Assembly: GCA_019693395.1 (NCBI GenBank)
Contig: JAAMXP010002658.1
Location: forward strand, 2,978-14,339
Direction of reading: 5' to 3'
DNA length: 11,362 bases
Source of the DNA: Ettlia oleoabundans
Lineage: Eukaryota > Chlorophyta > Chlorophyceae > Chlamydomonadales
Shown here: positions 1 to 8,005 of the stretch, piece after piece
How positions within the stretch are numbered: position 1 is the first letter of the stretch
How the letters are laid out: each line of letters starts with the position of its first letter
The notes under the pieces: generated by a model
The model's input: only the letters and a program-made list of their open reading frames with translations
What the model was told of the DNA's origin: nothing
Databases searched by the model: none
Program-made: the position numbers and the translations under genes

Positions 1-106
1 TTGCGCCACAAGGTGGCTGCCGCCGCTGCCGCGACTAATGGGGGCTGCTGCTATACAATCGGCTGACTGGAAACGCCTCTTGTGCTGCTGGAACTCCCAC
101 TGTCTG

Positions 107-1110
107 CTAGGGCGCCGATACAGAGGACGGCGCCACTGTAGCGTGCGGTGGAGGCTGCTGTTGCGCTGGCGCTGCCATCTGCGTTGCTGCAGCACTCAAG
201 GCCGAGGGAGGCGGCTGTTTGGGAGCGTCCGCCGCCGCTGCGGCGAGGGGGAGCTGCTGGAGCACTGGCTGCGGCGAAAGAGTCGCCGCTAACCGGGCTG
301 CATCGCTCCAGCTGGGCAGCTTAGGTGAGGGCGATTGCCTGTCAACTATTTCTGGCGCCTTTGCTGCCCATTGTGCCGGCTCAGGTGGTGGGGGCGAGAG
401 TGCTGCTGCTGCCACTGCCCGGGCTCTCACTGGTGCGTCGGCTGGTGGGGGCGGCAGCAGTGCTGCAGCCCTGGGCTGAGGGTCAGGTGACGACTTGGGA
501 CAGCCACTGCACTTTATCTGCACCGAACTGCTGCTGCTTGCTGCTGCTGTTGCTGCCCTACTGGCTGGGCAGGATCCGCTACTGTGCCGTGCTGCTTACG
601 GCGACGATGGCGACGACGCTTGCGCTTGTGCAGCGCTGTTGGCGCAGCTGTCGCACATGCCGCCTTCGGCTGCTTTGGCGGCGGAGTGAGAGCTGCTGCA
701 GGGGGCTTGGGCAAAACACTGAGTCAGCGGTTGAGCCAACTCTCACTGCCTCCCAGCAGGTTGGCTGCAAGCTGTGCAGCTGCTTTGCTGCTGCCACTGC
801 AACAGCGCAGTGAGTGAAACATTGCATAGAAGCCAAGAAGTGAGAGCTGACGGCTGGCAGCAGCAACATGTGACAGTTCATCTGGCTGTGCTACACCAGA
901 GCCGAGTGCCCGCCCAGCCCCATCATTCTGCTGATCAACCCTGGGGCAGGGGTTTCTACCTGCAAGTCTTTGTCGATGGCTGCGTTTTACCAGGCTAGTG
1001 GTGCTCACATATTCACGCTGATACTCAAGGGCCAAGCCCATCGTGATGTGCTTGGCCAGCGGCAAGACAGCCCTGTGACAACGTTGCTCACCTCCTCCTC
1101 CGGGAGCCAT
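107..1110 (-). CDS. possible hypothetical protein gene, low-complexity Ala/Pro/Gln-rich
   Basis: I do not recognise this protein. A speculative three-exon model has consistent phases: 1110-960 (ATG at 1110; 50 codons, donor GTAGAA), 695-524 (acceptor CTGCAG, donor GTGCAG) and 470-107 (acceptor CAGCCCAG, stop TAG at 109-107). The first exon reads like ordinary protein (for example ITMGLALEYQREYVSTTSLV). The second carries a very basic stretch, KRKRRRHRRRK, that resembles a nuclear localisation signal, then six Q and three A. The third is almost entirely Ala, Pro, Ser and Gln. The second intron would be only 53 bases, shorter than every other intron here, which weakens the model. Without splicing, the first frame runs from the same ATG to a TGA at 726-724 (128 residues). 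Repetitive GCA/CAG DNA can keep several frames open by chance, so the region may be non-coding or the exon borders wrong. The gene may also continue past the left edge. Confidence 0.25.
529..556. repeat. imperfect TGC/CTG trinucleotide repeat
   Basis: A run of CTG/TGC/TTG triplets, part of a wider trinucleotide-rich zone covering about 1-830. Read on the - strand it encodes Gln and Ala in the speculative gene. Such triplet tracts are common in green-algal coding sequence. Confidence 0.6.
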
Positions 1111-1538
1111 CTGCGGCAGTCCAACACGTCACAGTGGCCTCGCCAGTGAATCCGTTAGTTACCATTCTATCTGCACGTCACATGGAACCCTTCTAAGCAA
1201 GGCAATGGCCGGGAAACACCTCATCCGAGGCTCAAACCAACGACCATGCCACCACCTTTCCACCCCCTCACTCGAGCCCCATATACTGTTTTCGGGGCTC
1301 TTTTGGCCTTCCTCCAACAATTAGTGGCATAATAGCACGCAAAGGACAGTCGCAGTGCCGCACAGCCCTCGTTTGGCCGCACAGCCCTACGGCCTGCTTG
1401 TGCGAGGCCTAAGCAGACGTTGATCGGGCATCTAGCGTAGTTTTGCACGGGTTTGGTTGCAGCGGGCGTGGGCAGGCAGTGGAGCCGGCCCAACCTCAAT
1501 AGAGTTGTAGCGCGCGAGCCCTGCAGGCCCGCTGAGCG
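1111..1538. promoter_or_regulatory. upstream region of the complex I subunit gene (possibly bidirectional)
   Basis: These 428 bases hold no coding sequence I can support. They must contain the promoter and 5' UTR of the + strand complex I gene, and would be a shared divergent promoter if the - strand gene starting at 1110 is real. I see no convincing TATA box. The one clear element is an exact 13-bp direct repeat, GCCGCACAGCCCT, at 1357-1369 and 1376-1388, spaced 19 bp apart. A 154-codon frame antisense to 1221-1685 overlaps the complex I exon and has no recognisable features. Confidence 0.45.
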
Positions 1539-2172
1539 ATGGGCAAGATATTGGATGAGCCCAAGTGGCCCGTGATCGATCGGGCGCCCAGCTTTACCAA
1601 GACCGGTGAGAGACCTTGGCCCGCCCGGTTGTCGTCTGCCGCTGCCGCACCCAGGTGCACATTGCTGCAACTGCAAAGCTGACATTAATTTGTTATCGCA
1701 TCATGGTGCAGTGGGCAACTTTAGCGTGGAGGACTGGGGCGTCTTTGCCGCTGTTACCGGCATTAGCTTCCCGCTAGGCTACCTTGCAGGTGCGTGCTCA
1801 TGCGCCTCCAAATTTCTGTGGCGCTGTTGGTTCGAGTTTAGTTCTGAACTGCAGACTCTATATGACTTTCACTTAATATGCAGATAGCGCGGTGCACTCT
1901 ATCCATGCACTGCATCACAAGCATTCTTGCTTCCTCCCTTCTGCTCTCTTGTTTCTGCAACTCTCCTCCCGCCCTGCTCTCCTCCTCGCGCAGGTGCGCA
2001 GCGCAGCCCCGCCTTTGCCCGAGTGTCTGGCGCCATGGCCCGCCCTTCCATGTGGGCTGGCGCCTGCATGGGTGCAGTGGCGGGCTTTCTGCTGGCCTAT
2101 CAAAACAGCTGCGGGCGGCTCATGGGACTGAAGCCAAACGAGGCAGAAGTGCGGGCCTACGGCCGCGTCTGA
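1539..2172 (+). CDS. mitochondrial complex I small membrane subunit, 20.9 kDa (NUXM/At4g16450) type
   Basis: Three exons: 1539-1605, 1712-1789 and 1994-2172 (stop TGA 2170-2172), 324 nt, 107 residues. Both introns (106 and 204 bases) are GT-AG and phase 1. The start is the ATG in GAGCGATGG; the protein begins MGKILDEPKWPVIDRAPSFT. That N-terminus, then VGNFSVEDW and the C-terminal LLAYQNSCGRLMGLKPNEAE, match the plant 20.9 kDa NADH:ubiquinone oxidoreductase subunit as I remember it. Two hydrophobic segments, around residues 31-47 and 74-88, suit a small inner-membrane accessory protein with two helices. Known role of the family: structural accessory subunit of the complex I membrane arm, with no redox centre. 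Exon 3 begins with about 10 residues (AQRSPAFARV) not in the plant protein as I recall it; other acceptors nearby at 2001 and 2006 would break the frame, so 1994 is preferred. The gene converges on the UBX gene. No clear TGTAA polyadenylation signal follows the stop. Confidence 0.88.
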
Positions 2173-2613
2173 CCCCAGCGGAAAGTAACGAAACATTTTG
2201 GTGCTCACAAAGCTTGCAACAGCACCAACGGAAAATCAATCACATCCTGCAGAGCCATGCAGCCCAGGTTCCAACAGCATGTGAACTGGCAGCCTCTAGC
2301 CATCTCCTTTGCTGCAGCCCAGCAGGACCGCAGGGGCAGCACACTTGAACCCATATTGTCCCTCTACTCGTCTTTACTCTGCCCCTTCGACCCTCGCTCA
2401 AATGTCTCTCCCTTTTTGGCTGTGAATGTTGGGACTGCAAGCAGCTTCAACTCATAATGCGGCACACGGTCCATGGACGATGGCCCTCGTATGTTACACA
2501 AGGGACATGCGGGTGCATGCGCGTACTGCTCCCCACCACTCCGCATGCCGCTGTTTTCCTGGCTGCCGCTGTCTCTGCTGAATGATTCGCATTTCGGTTT
2601 TACTAGAACTGCT
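2173..2613. other. convergent intergenic region (two 3' ends)
   Basis: These 441 bases separate the stops of the complex I gene (+) and the UBX gene (-) and should hold both 3' UTRs. I find no coding sequence or RNA gene. The only recognisable element is a TGTAA on the - strand at 2498-2494. No TGTAA is present on the + strand here, so the complex I transcript probably uses a variant signal. Confidence 0.6.
2494..2498 (-). terminator. TGTAA polyadenylation signal for the UBX gene
   Basis: The + strand reads TTACA, so the - strand carries TGTAA, the usual polyadenylation signal of chlorophycean algae. It lies 116 bases past the UBX stop codon, a plausible 3' UTR length. A five-base motif can occur by chance. 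Confidence 0.5.
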
Positions 2614-5612
2614 TCACTTGAGTTCAAGAAAAACGCATTCCTGCTTGGCGCTGATACCCACATCAGCAAGGCTCTGCCCAGAAGCTCCATCCTCCAGTAT
2701 GCGACGGGGGTAGGAGGTAGCCAGGCTGTACCTGCCAGGCAGGATGTTGGACCCCTTCTCGCCACTCTGCACGTCCACAAAATCAAACACAGACTGCGCG
2801 GAAGAAGTAAGGGAGGGAGGGAAAGACAGTGAGCGCATAATCAAGCTGGTGGAAAGTGTCAGCAGAACTCAGGAGGTGTGGCCTCAAAACTCCACCCACA
2901 TACTGGATTCCCAACAGATAGATGCTGCAGCATTACATCCCAACTGCAACCAAGGTGCCCGGTAATCCCTGTTGCTGCCAGCTGTATGCAGCCATCATCC
3001 CATCCCTCCCAGGTTTCTTTCAGCCTGCCAAACCTTCCTCAGTGTGAGGGGAAATTAATAGCAGGTGCGTGGTTGCACCCTGTCAGGCATCAGCCTACTG
3101 ACACCACTCACCTGCAGATGATCTGAGCGACGGAAGCGGCGCGAGTAGCGTCCTCCTGCAGGCAGCCGTATGGCCAAGTTGATGACGTCAGGGTCGTCAG
3201 CTGCAGGCTCTGCTGGCAGGCTGGCGGCCTTGCTGCGAAGCTCACGCTCCAGCCTGTGGAGGCGGAAGAAACGGGCCACAGGGAGCAGTTAATTGTAGAT
3301 CATGAAGAAGGCGGCAGAAAGCGGGTATTGGACCAGCCTGTGGAGAGCAAGATGGAAGGAGCAGGGAGCCCAGCCAGGCAAACCAGGCGTGCAACTGAGT
3401 CCAGCGCAGCGTGGCAAAAGCATTAACAGCAGCCTCAGGCCCTCTAACACGCAGCGGTACATAGACAGGACAGGGGGGCAGCAACTCGTGGTACAACAGC
3501 CTCTACAAGTAATCACCAAGCGAAAGGAGCAGCAGCAGCAGGTCGCACCGCTCAGTCTCCTCCTGCTGCCGCCGTGCCTCCGCAGCTGCTGCCTCTGCCT
3601 CGCGTCGGGCTGCCTCCTCCTCCTGCAGTCGCGCCCGTTCCGCCGCCTCCTCCTTCTCTTTGTCAGCCTGCAGCGACTCGTAATATGCGGCATCCTGCAA
3701 CAATGGGTGATAAAGTACCCACAAATGAGGGACTACCAGTGCAACTGGCATCCAGCAATATCGCTGAGGTTTAAGCGTATGTTCAGACTGTCAACAACGG
3801 TTATTTTGCCGGATCCAATACTCTTCCTATCGGTTGTTGGTGGTGACAGGCTCCTCACCTGCTCTGCCCGCAACTCCTGCCGCGCCTGTGCTCCTGGCGA
3901 CAGCACCCGTGGCTGGTAGCGAGGGTCGTTGCTGAAGTCTGCAGGTGATCGTAATGCGCAGGACGCACAGCACACTCTCTGCTCATTCTCCATTCTGCCG
4001 AATGTCGTTTGGCGTGCAGGCTAGAAAGCAGCATGGCACATCATCAAAAATTTATGCTGTGCGCTTTGCAAAGCTCATAAAGCTAGGCTGCTGCTGTGAT
4101 GGCCCTGGCTCCAAACAAAGCCGTCCCTCGCACTGCTGCTGGCACCAGACACTTGCCCAGCAAGTTAGACTGCACCCAAGACATCCTACCAAGCCTCCGA
4201 TGAAATCACCCCACCTGGTATCTGCCCCTCGTAGCCACCACCCTGAATCGCTGCCATCAGCATGCGCTGCTCCTCCAAATTCACATCGGGTGGCAGCTCC
4301 ACCACCTCTGCTGGCCCCACTCCATTAGCCCTGACCGCACCACCATACGCCTCCGCTGCGCCATGACCGAACCCCACCACTGGGCTACCAAAGGCTGCCC
4401 CTGGGCCTGGCCCGGGCCCCTGCTGCTGCTGTTGTTGCTGTTGTTGCTGAGCCATGGGGGCTGGCTGGAACTCCGCCATGACGCCAAAACGTTGGCCTGC
4501 ACAGGTGACCAGGTACGACAGGCATACAGCAAGGTGAGCTAGACAGGTCGTGGCAGTTTAGTCTTGCATCCTGGCAGCAAAAGCCAAATACGGGAAGCTG
4601 TACCAGGGCAGGGCTCATGCAGCACAACTGCCGATTATCAAGGTACTGCCCAGGCAAAGCAGAACAGCAGCTTACTTCCAAGGTAGCACCCATCAACCAC
4701 CAACCGCACCAACCCAACAGACAGGATAGTGCACCCAAGCAGGACCCAGCAGATATCAGTAGCACCCACCTAGCAGCTCCAGGTCTCGATCCATCTCTCC
4801 CGCCACCCGCCGCCGGTTTCGCCGCACCCGCCGTCCCTGGCTACCCACCTCCAGCTCATCTTCTAGGGATCCTACTGGTTGCATGCGCTCCTCTGCATTC
4901 CGATTGCGGGAAGCGTGCCAGAACGTGAGAAAGCGGTGGCAAGGGAGGAGGCAACTGCAGGTGCGGAAGGCAGCTGTTGATTGCAGTATGATGCACAGCA
5001 TCTCTCGCCTTCTGGTGCTGAATTAACAAGAAGCAAAATTGCTAGCATGGAGGTGGGACAGCAGCGTGCAGAGCCAGGTAGCTGATGTGGTTGCAGCAGC
5101 TTGGTCAAACACACCTTCCACTATTTGCTGCGCACGGCTGGACCGCCGCCGACCCATGCTGGTGGCCAACACTTGGATATCATCATCATCATCTACTATC
5201 TGCAGCAGGGAGAGTGACTCACCAATCAAACACAGTGATCAATCAACTGCGCGGTATATGTGTGACGGCTTCTGGGCATGGCGACGCCCGTCCACCAGCT
5301 GACCGACAGAGCAACTACCTCAATAGGGCTGCTGCGCGGCCTGGCGGTTGCCGGCAGAGGCCTGCTGCTCATGCGAGCTGCTGGTGGCCGCGAGTCTTCC
5401 TCAATCACGTCATCAGGCTCTTCAACAAAGTCGGGAGGGCTAGTGGGCACTGGCGCCGCTGCCGACCCGTGGCCCACGCCCCCAGACTCCAGGTAGAAAT
5501 TAACAGCGCTGTCTAGGTCCCCGCCATGCGCGTCCAGGACGTGCTCCGCTACGTGACGTCCAGCACAACCTGTGAGGTCCTGAAAAAGCCGGATAGCGTC
5601 CTCACGGTCCAT
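2614..5612 (-). CDS. UBX-domain protein with N-terminal UBA-like domain (plant PUX family, CDC48/p97 cofactor)
   Basis: Eight exons on the - strand: 5612-5319, 5199-5115, 4892-4770, 4496-4215, 3938-3859, 3694-3549, 3253-3112 and 2793-2614 (stop 2616-2614); 1332 nt, 443 residues. All introns (119-318 bases) are GT-AG and every phase agrees. Residues 1-45 (MDREDAIRLFQDLTG ... AVNFYLE) form a UBA-like domain. An acidic segment with five Asp follows at about 101-105. Q184-Q193 is a polyglutamine tract leading into GPGPGPG. Residues 240-258 (NLEEQRMLMAAIQGGGYEG) resemble a weak ubiquitin-interacting helix. Residues 288-336 (QDAAYYESLQADKEKEE, then Glu/Ala/Arg repeats) are the charged coiled coil common before UBX domains. 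The UBX fold covers about 352-443. Its p97-binding loop, usually FPR, is YPR at 412-414. No thioredoxin-like UAS domain is seen, so it is closer to plant PUX8-type proteins than to FAF1/FAF2. Inferred role: linking ubiquitylated cargo to CDC48. It is transcribed in the same direction as MAGOH. Confidence 0.94.
4420..4449 (-). repeat. polyglutamine-encoding CAG/CAA repeat in UBX exon 4
   Basis: Ten consecutive Gln codons, mixed CAG and CAA, encode Q184-Q193 and lead into a Gly-Pro alternation. The CAA interruptions should make the tract less prone to slippage than pure CAG. It lies in a linker between recognisable parts of the protein. Confidence 0.9.
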
Positions 5613-6127
5613 ACTGATGGGCGTGATCGAGTGTCTGTCGCACCGCCAATGGCGGCAGCTAATGACCAACTTGGCCGCCAAACTGGCGCCCGCCAGCGAG
5701 GCGCTGCGGGTGCGGTCAGACTGGCGGTTGTTCCATCCTCAAGTCAATCTGCCCTTGCTCAACCCTTCCTCGACCTGCTTTGCTAGATCAGCATGCTTAG
5801 TAGGCCTTGACATGCTTTCTTTGCTGCCATTAATCTCTAGAGCAGTGGTTATAGCCCTCCGTTGAAAATAAAGATTTGAACACGTTTGATGGTTTCAGCG
5901 TCAGGGAGAACCACAAGCAGTCAGGTAAACGCATAGAAAGTTTTGCAAACATAAAGACTTTGCCAGGTGTATTGGCTACGCAGCCCGCCGGGGATGTCAA
6001 CACGGATGCGCCGCGGTGGCTGGCACCCGGCATCAAGCACCAGTTTCCGCTGTGCTGCCTCAGATAACACCGTCGACTGTCCCGCTAGAGTGACAGGGGG
6101 AGGGAGCCCAGTTAGTGCATAGCATGC
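5613..6127. other. tandem intergenic region between MAGOH 3' end and UBX 5' end
   Basis: These 515 bases should carry the MAGOH 3' UTR and the UBX promoter and 5' UTR, both on the - strand. The UBX frame stays open upstream to 5681, but the ATG at 5612 gives a clean UBA-like start and has A at position -3. I find no TGTAA on the - strand here; TGCAA at 5946-5942 is a possible variant. Nothing else is recognisable. Confidence 0.55.
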
Positions 6128-7331
6128 TCATCGCTGGATTGGCTGGATCTTGAAGTGCGCGCCGATGAGGGAGAAAACGAGGCACTTGAGGTCCTGGACC
6201 AGGTAGTAGAACACACGCAGGCCCTCGGGGTCTTTGCTGCTCTGGACCTGCATGGTGAGCCGAGTTGGGGCAGCACAGCAACACGGAAAGGATGGTAAAA
6301 GAAGGCAAAGGCATGGAGAGGGTAACCATGAAACACTTGGACATGAGGGGTGGAGCGATGATGGAAGAAACCTGGCAGCCATGAGAAGCGCAAAAGGACA
6401 TGCTCATTTTACGGCGGGCTGTAGGCTGTTGTGGCATTCCTCATGCCTTGTTTACCTGCAACAGGCTGCCCAGCTTGGTGGTTGCAAAGGAGATGTGCTC
6501 GTTGCCCATCACCACCTCCAGCTCTTGCCGCCCCACACGGTCTGGCGGTGGCCAGTTTGAGTCATCTTCCTTCATGATCTGCTCGGGCAGAAGCAGGGGA
6601 GGCGAATTGGAGGGGTGAGCACACATGGAGGAAGCAGACGCAGGGAAGTCTAGCAGCCGCAGGAGACGGACAATGCGGCAGAAGCAGGGGGAGGGGCAAG
6701 GGCGGGTGGCGGAAAAGAGAATAATGGCGCATGGGCTGAATCAGCAGCAAGCAAGGGGCTGGCAATCAAGTTCCATTGCGTTGAGCAACACAAGCAAATG
6801 CTGCACTTTGCCAGTCAGCAGGCGAAGCTGGTGGTAGGCAAGCCGAACCCCAGCAAGCGTCTCAACTCCACATCGTTCCCAAACACAGTTGTAGCGATGT
6901 TGCTACAGGTGCAGCTGCTAATTTATCTGCCGTTTTCCTCACGCTGTACTACTCCTCGGCTACTGTTGGCTGTTGTTGCCTGCTATCCCTACGTTCCCCT
7001 GCTGTCCTCCGCACCTCGCTGTCCTCAATTATCCGCTTCAGCTCGTCCAGCACCGCCTGACTGACAAAGGCCTCTTTGCGGATCATGGTGTCGTTCTTGT
7101 AGTTAGAGTTGTTGGCATAACGCAGCTGCAGCAGCACGCAACAGGGTTGAGAGTGGGCAGGCACGCAGCAAGGAGCGAAGCAGCAGATGCGGCGGAGGTG
7201 AGCACGGCGCCGATTGCTGCTGCCGCCCAGATCACCTTGCCGTCGGGCCGGAACTCAAACTCTAGGAACTCATGTCCGAATTTGCCCTTGTGTCCAACAT
7301 AATACCGCACGTAGAAGTCGTCCCCGCTCAT
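6128..7331 (-). CDS. MAGOH: Mago nashi homolog, exon junction complex core subunit
   Basis: Four exons on the - strand: 7331-7236, 7125-7015, 6578-6456 and 6247-6128 (stop TGA 6130-6128); 450 nt, 149 residues, against about 146 in human MAGOH. The introns (110, 436 and 208 bases) are GT-AG and all phase 0. The protein is colinear with the family throughout: [20 protein letters not shown] at residues 6-25, [12 protein letters not shown] at 33-44, [17 protein letters not shown] around 84-100, and [20 protein letters not shown] around 116-135. Known role: Mago pairs with Y14 (RBM8A), and the dimer locks eIF4A3 onto RNA upstream of exon junctions, affecting mRNA export, localisation, translation and decay; it acts mainly in the nucleus. 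The C-terminus ends KIQPIQR where animals have KIKPI, a minor change. The gene is head to head with EFTUD2, another splicing gene, across 674 bp. Identification is very secure. Confidence 0.98.
6579..7014 (-). other. MAGOH intron 2
   Basis: At 436 bases this is the longest intron in the window. It starts GTGCGG after the GAG that ends exon 2 and ends in GAGCAG before ATCATGAAG. The transcribed strand is C-rich in places (about 6650-6720). I see no nested gene, snoRNA box pair or mobile element in it. Confidence 0.9.
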
Positions 7332-8005
7332 AGCTGCGTCCAGCCGGCTGCCTGGGCTGCGCAGCGGCTAAGGGCGGTGCTCAGGTGCCGTTGTACAGCT
7401 GCCGGAGCGTGTTGCAAGCGCTGGACGCGGCAGGAGAAGAGGCGCTGGGTGCGATGGGAGATGTGGGGGCCCGATTGACGAGTGGGTGTCGACGTCTATG
7501 GTAGCCAAGTGTTTCTCACTGCTGGGTGGGTCGACGGGCCTGCATTAGCCGCCAGAGCGCGAGGTTGCCACCCAGCATGGCCCGCAGCAGGGCGCCGCAG
7601 ACCCTTTGCAGCTCTTTCACTCGCGTATCACAGCCTTACCCTTGTGATCAGCTGTTGTCAGCACACCACGCTACCATCGCTGGCACCCAATCACTGCTGC
7701 ACATCGGCCGACCCCTTGCTGCATCTGGGGTTGAATTTACCGCCCGAAGGCATATCAGAAGCCTGTTTGTAAGTCCGCCACAGCGCATATACAGCGCAAG
7801 AGCAGCACAGGCGGTGCATCGCCAGCAGCGGCGCGCTTATTGCAGGCTGCACCGGCGAAAGAGGGGCCTGTGCACTGTTGCGACACCATCTTCGGCGCGG
7901 ATGGGCGTTCGCAGCTGACGGCTGCCAGCTCCCAGTGTTCACCTTGGCAGTGGCGGCGGGCTGCGGCACCCGGTGTGCTTTGCACGGCACTGAGACGCAC
8001 ACAGA
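7332..8005. promoter_or_regulatory. shared divergent promoter region of MAGOH and EFTUD2
   Basis: This is the 674-base gap between the MAGOH start codon (- strand) and the EFTUD2 start codon (+ strand). It must hold both 5' UTRs and both core promoters unless one is further away. No coding exon is supported: open frames here have no recognisable content. I see no clear TATA box for either gene, as is usual for housekeeping genes. A GTCGACGTC element at 7488-7496 contains overlapping GTCGAC and GACGTC palindromes and could bind a bZIP-like factor; that is a guess. Confidence 0.6.

Noticed and set aside
1090..1110. A 19-base micro-exon ATGGCTCCCGGAGGAGGAG bounded by CAG and GTGAGC on the - strand
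   Set aside because: The borders look perfect, but the only nearby acceptor would give a 19-base intron, and I find no in-phase partner exon. Reading through keeps the frame open.
1221..1685. A 154-codon - strand open frame overlapping exon 1 of the complex I gene
   Set aside because: No domain or codon pattern supports it, and it overlaps a confidently spliced conserved exon.
3302..3919. A 205-codon + strand open frame opposite the UBX gene
   Set aside because: It is antisense to UBX exons 5 and 6. Its Leu/Cys-rich content is the complement of Glu/Ala/Gln coiled-coil codons.
5867..5872. AATAAA on the + strand as a polyadenylation signal
   Set aside because: No + strand gene ends nearby, and algae of this type normally use TGTAA. 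It is probably chance.
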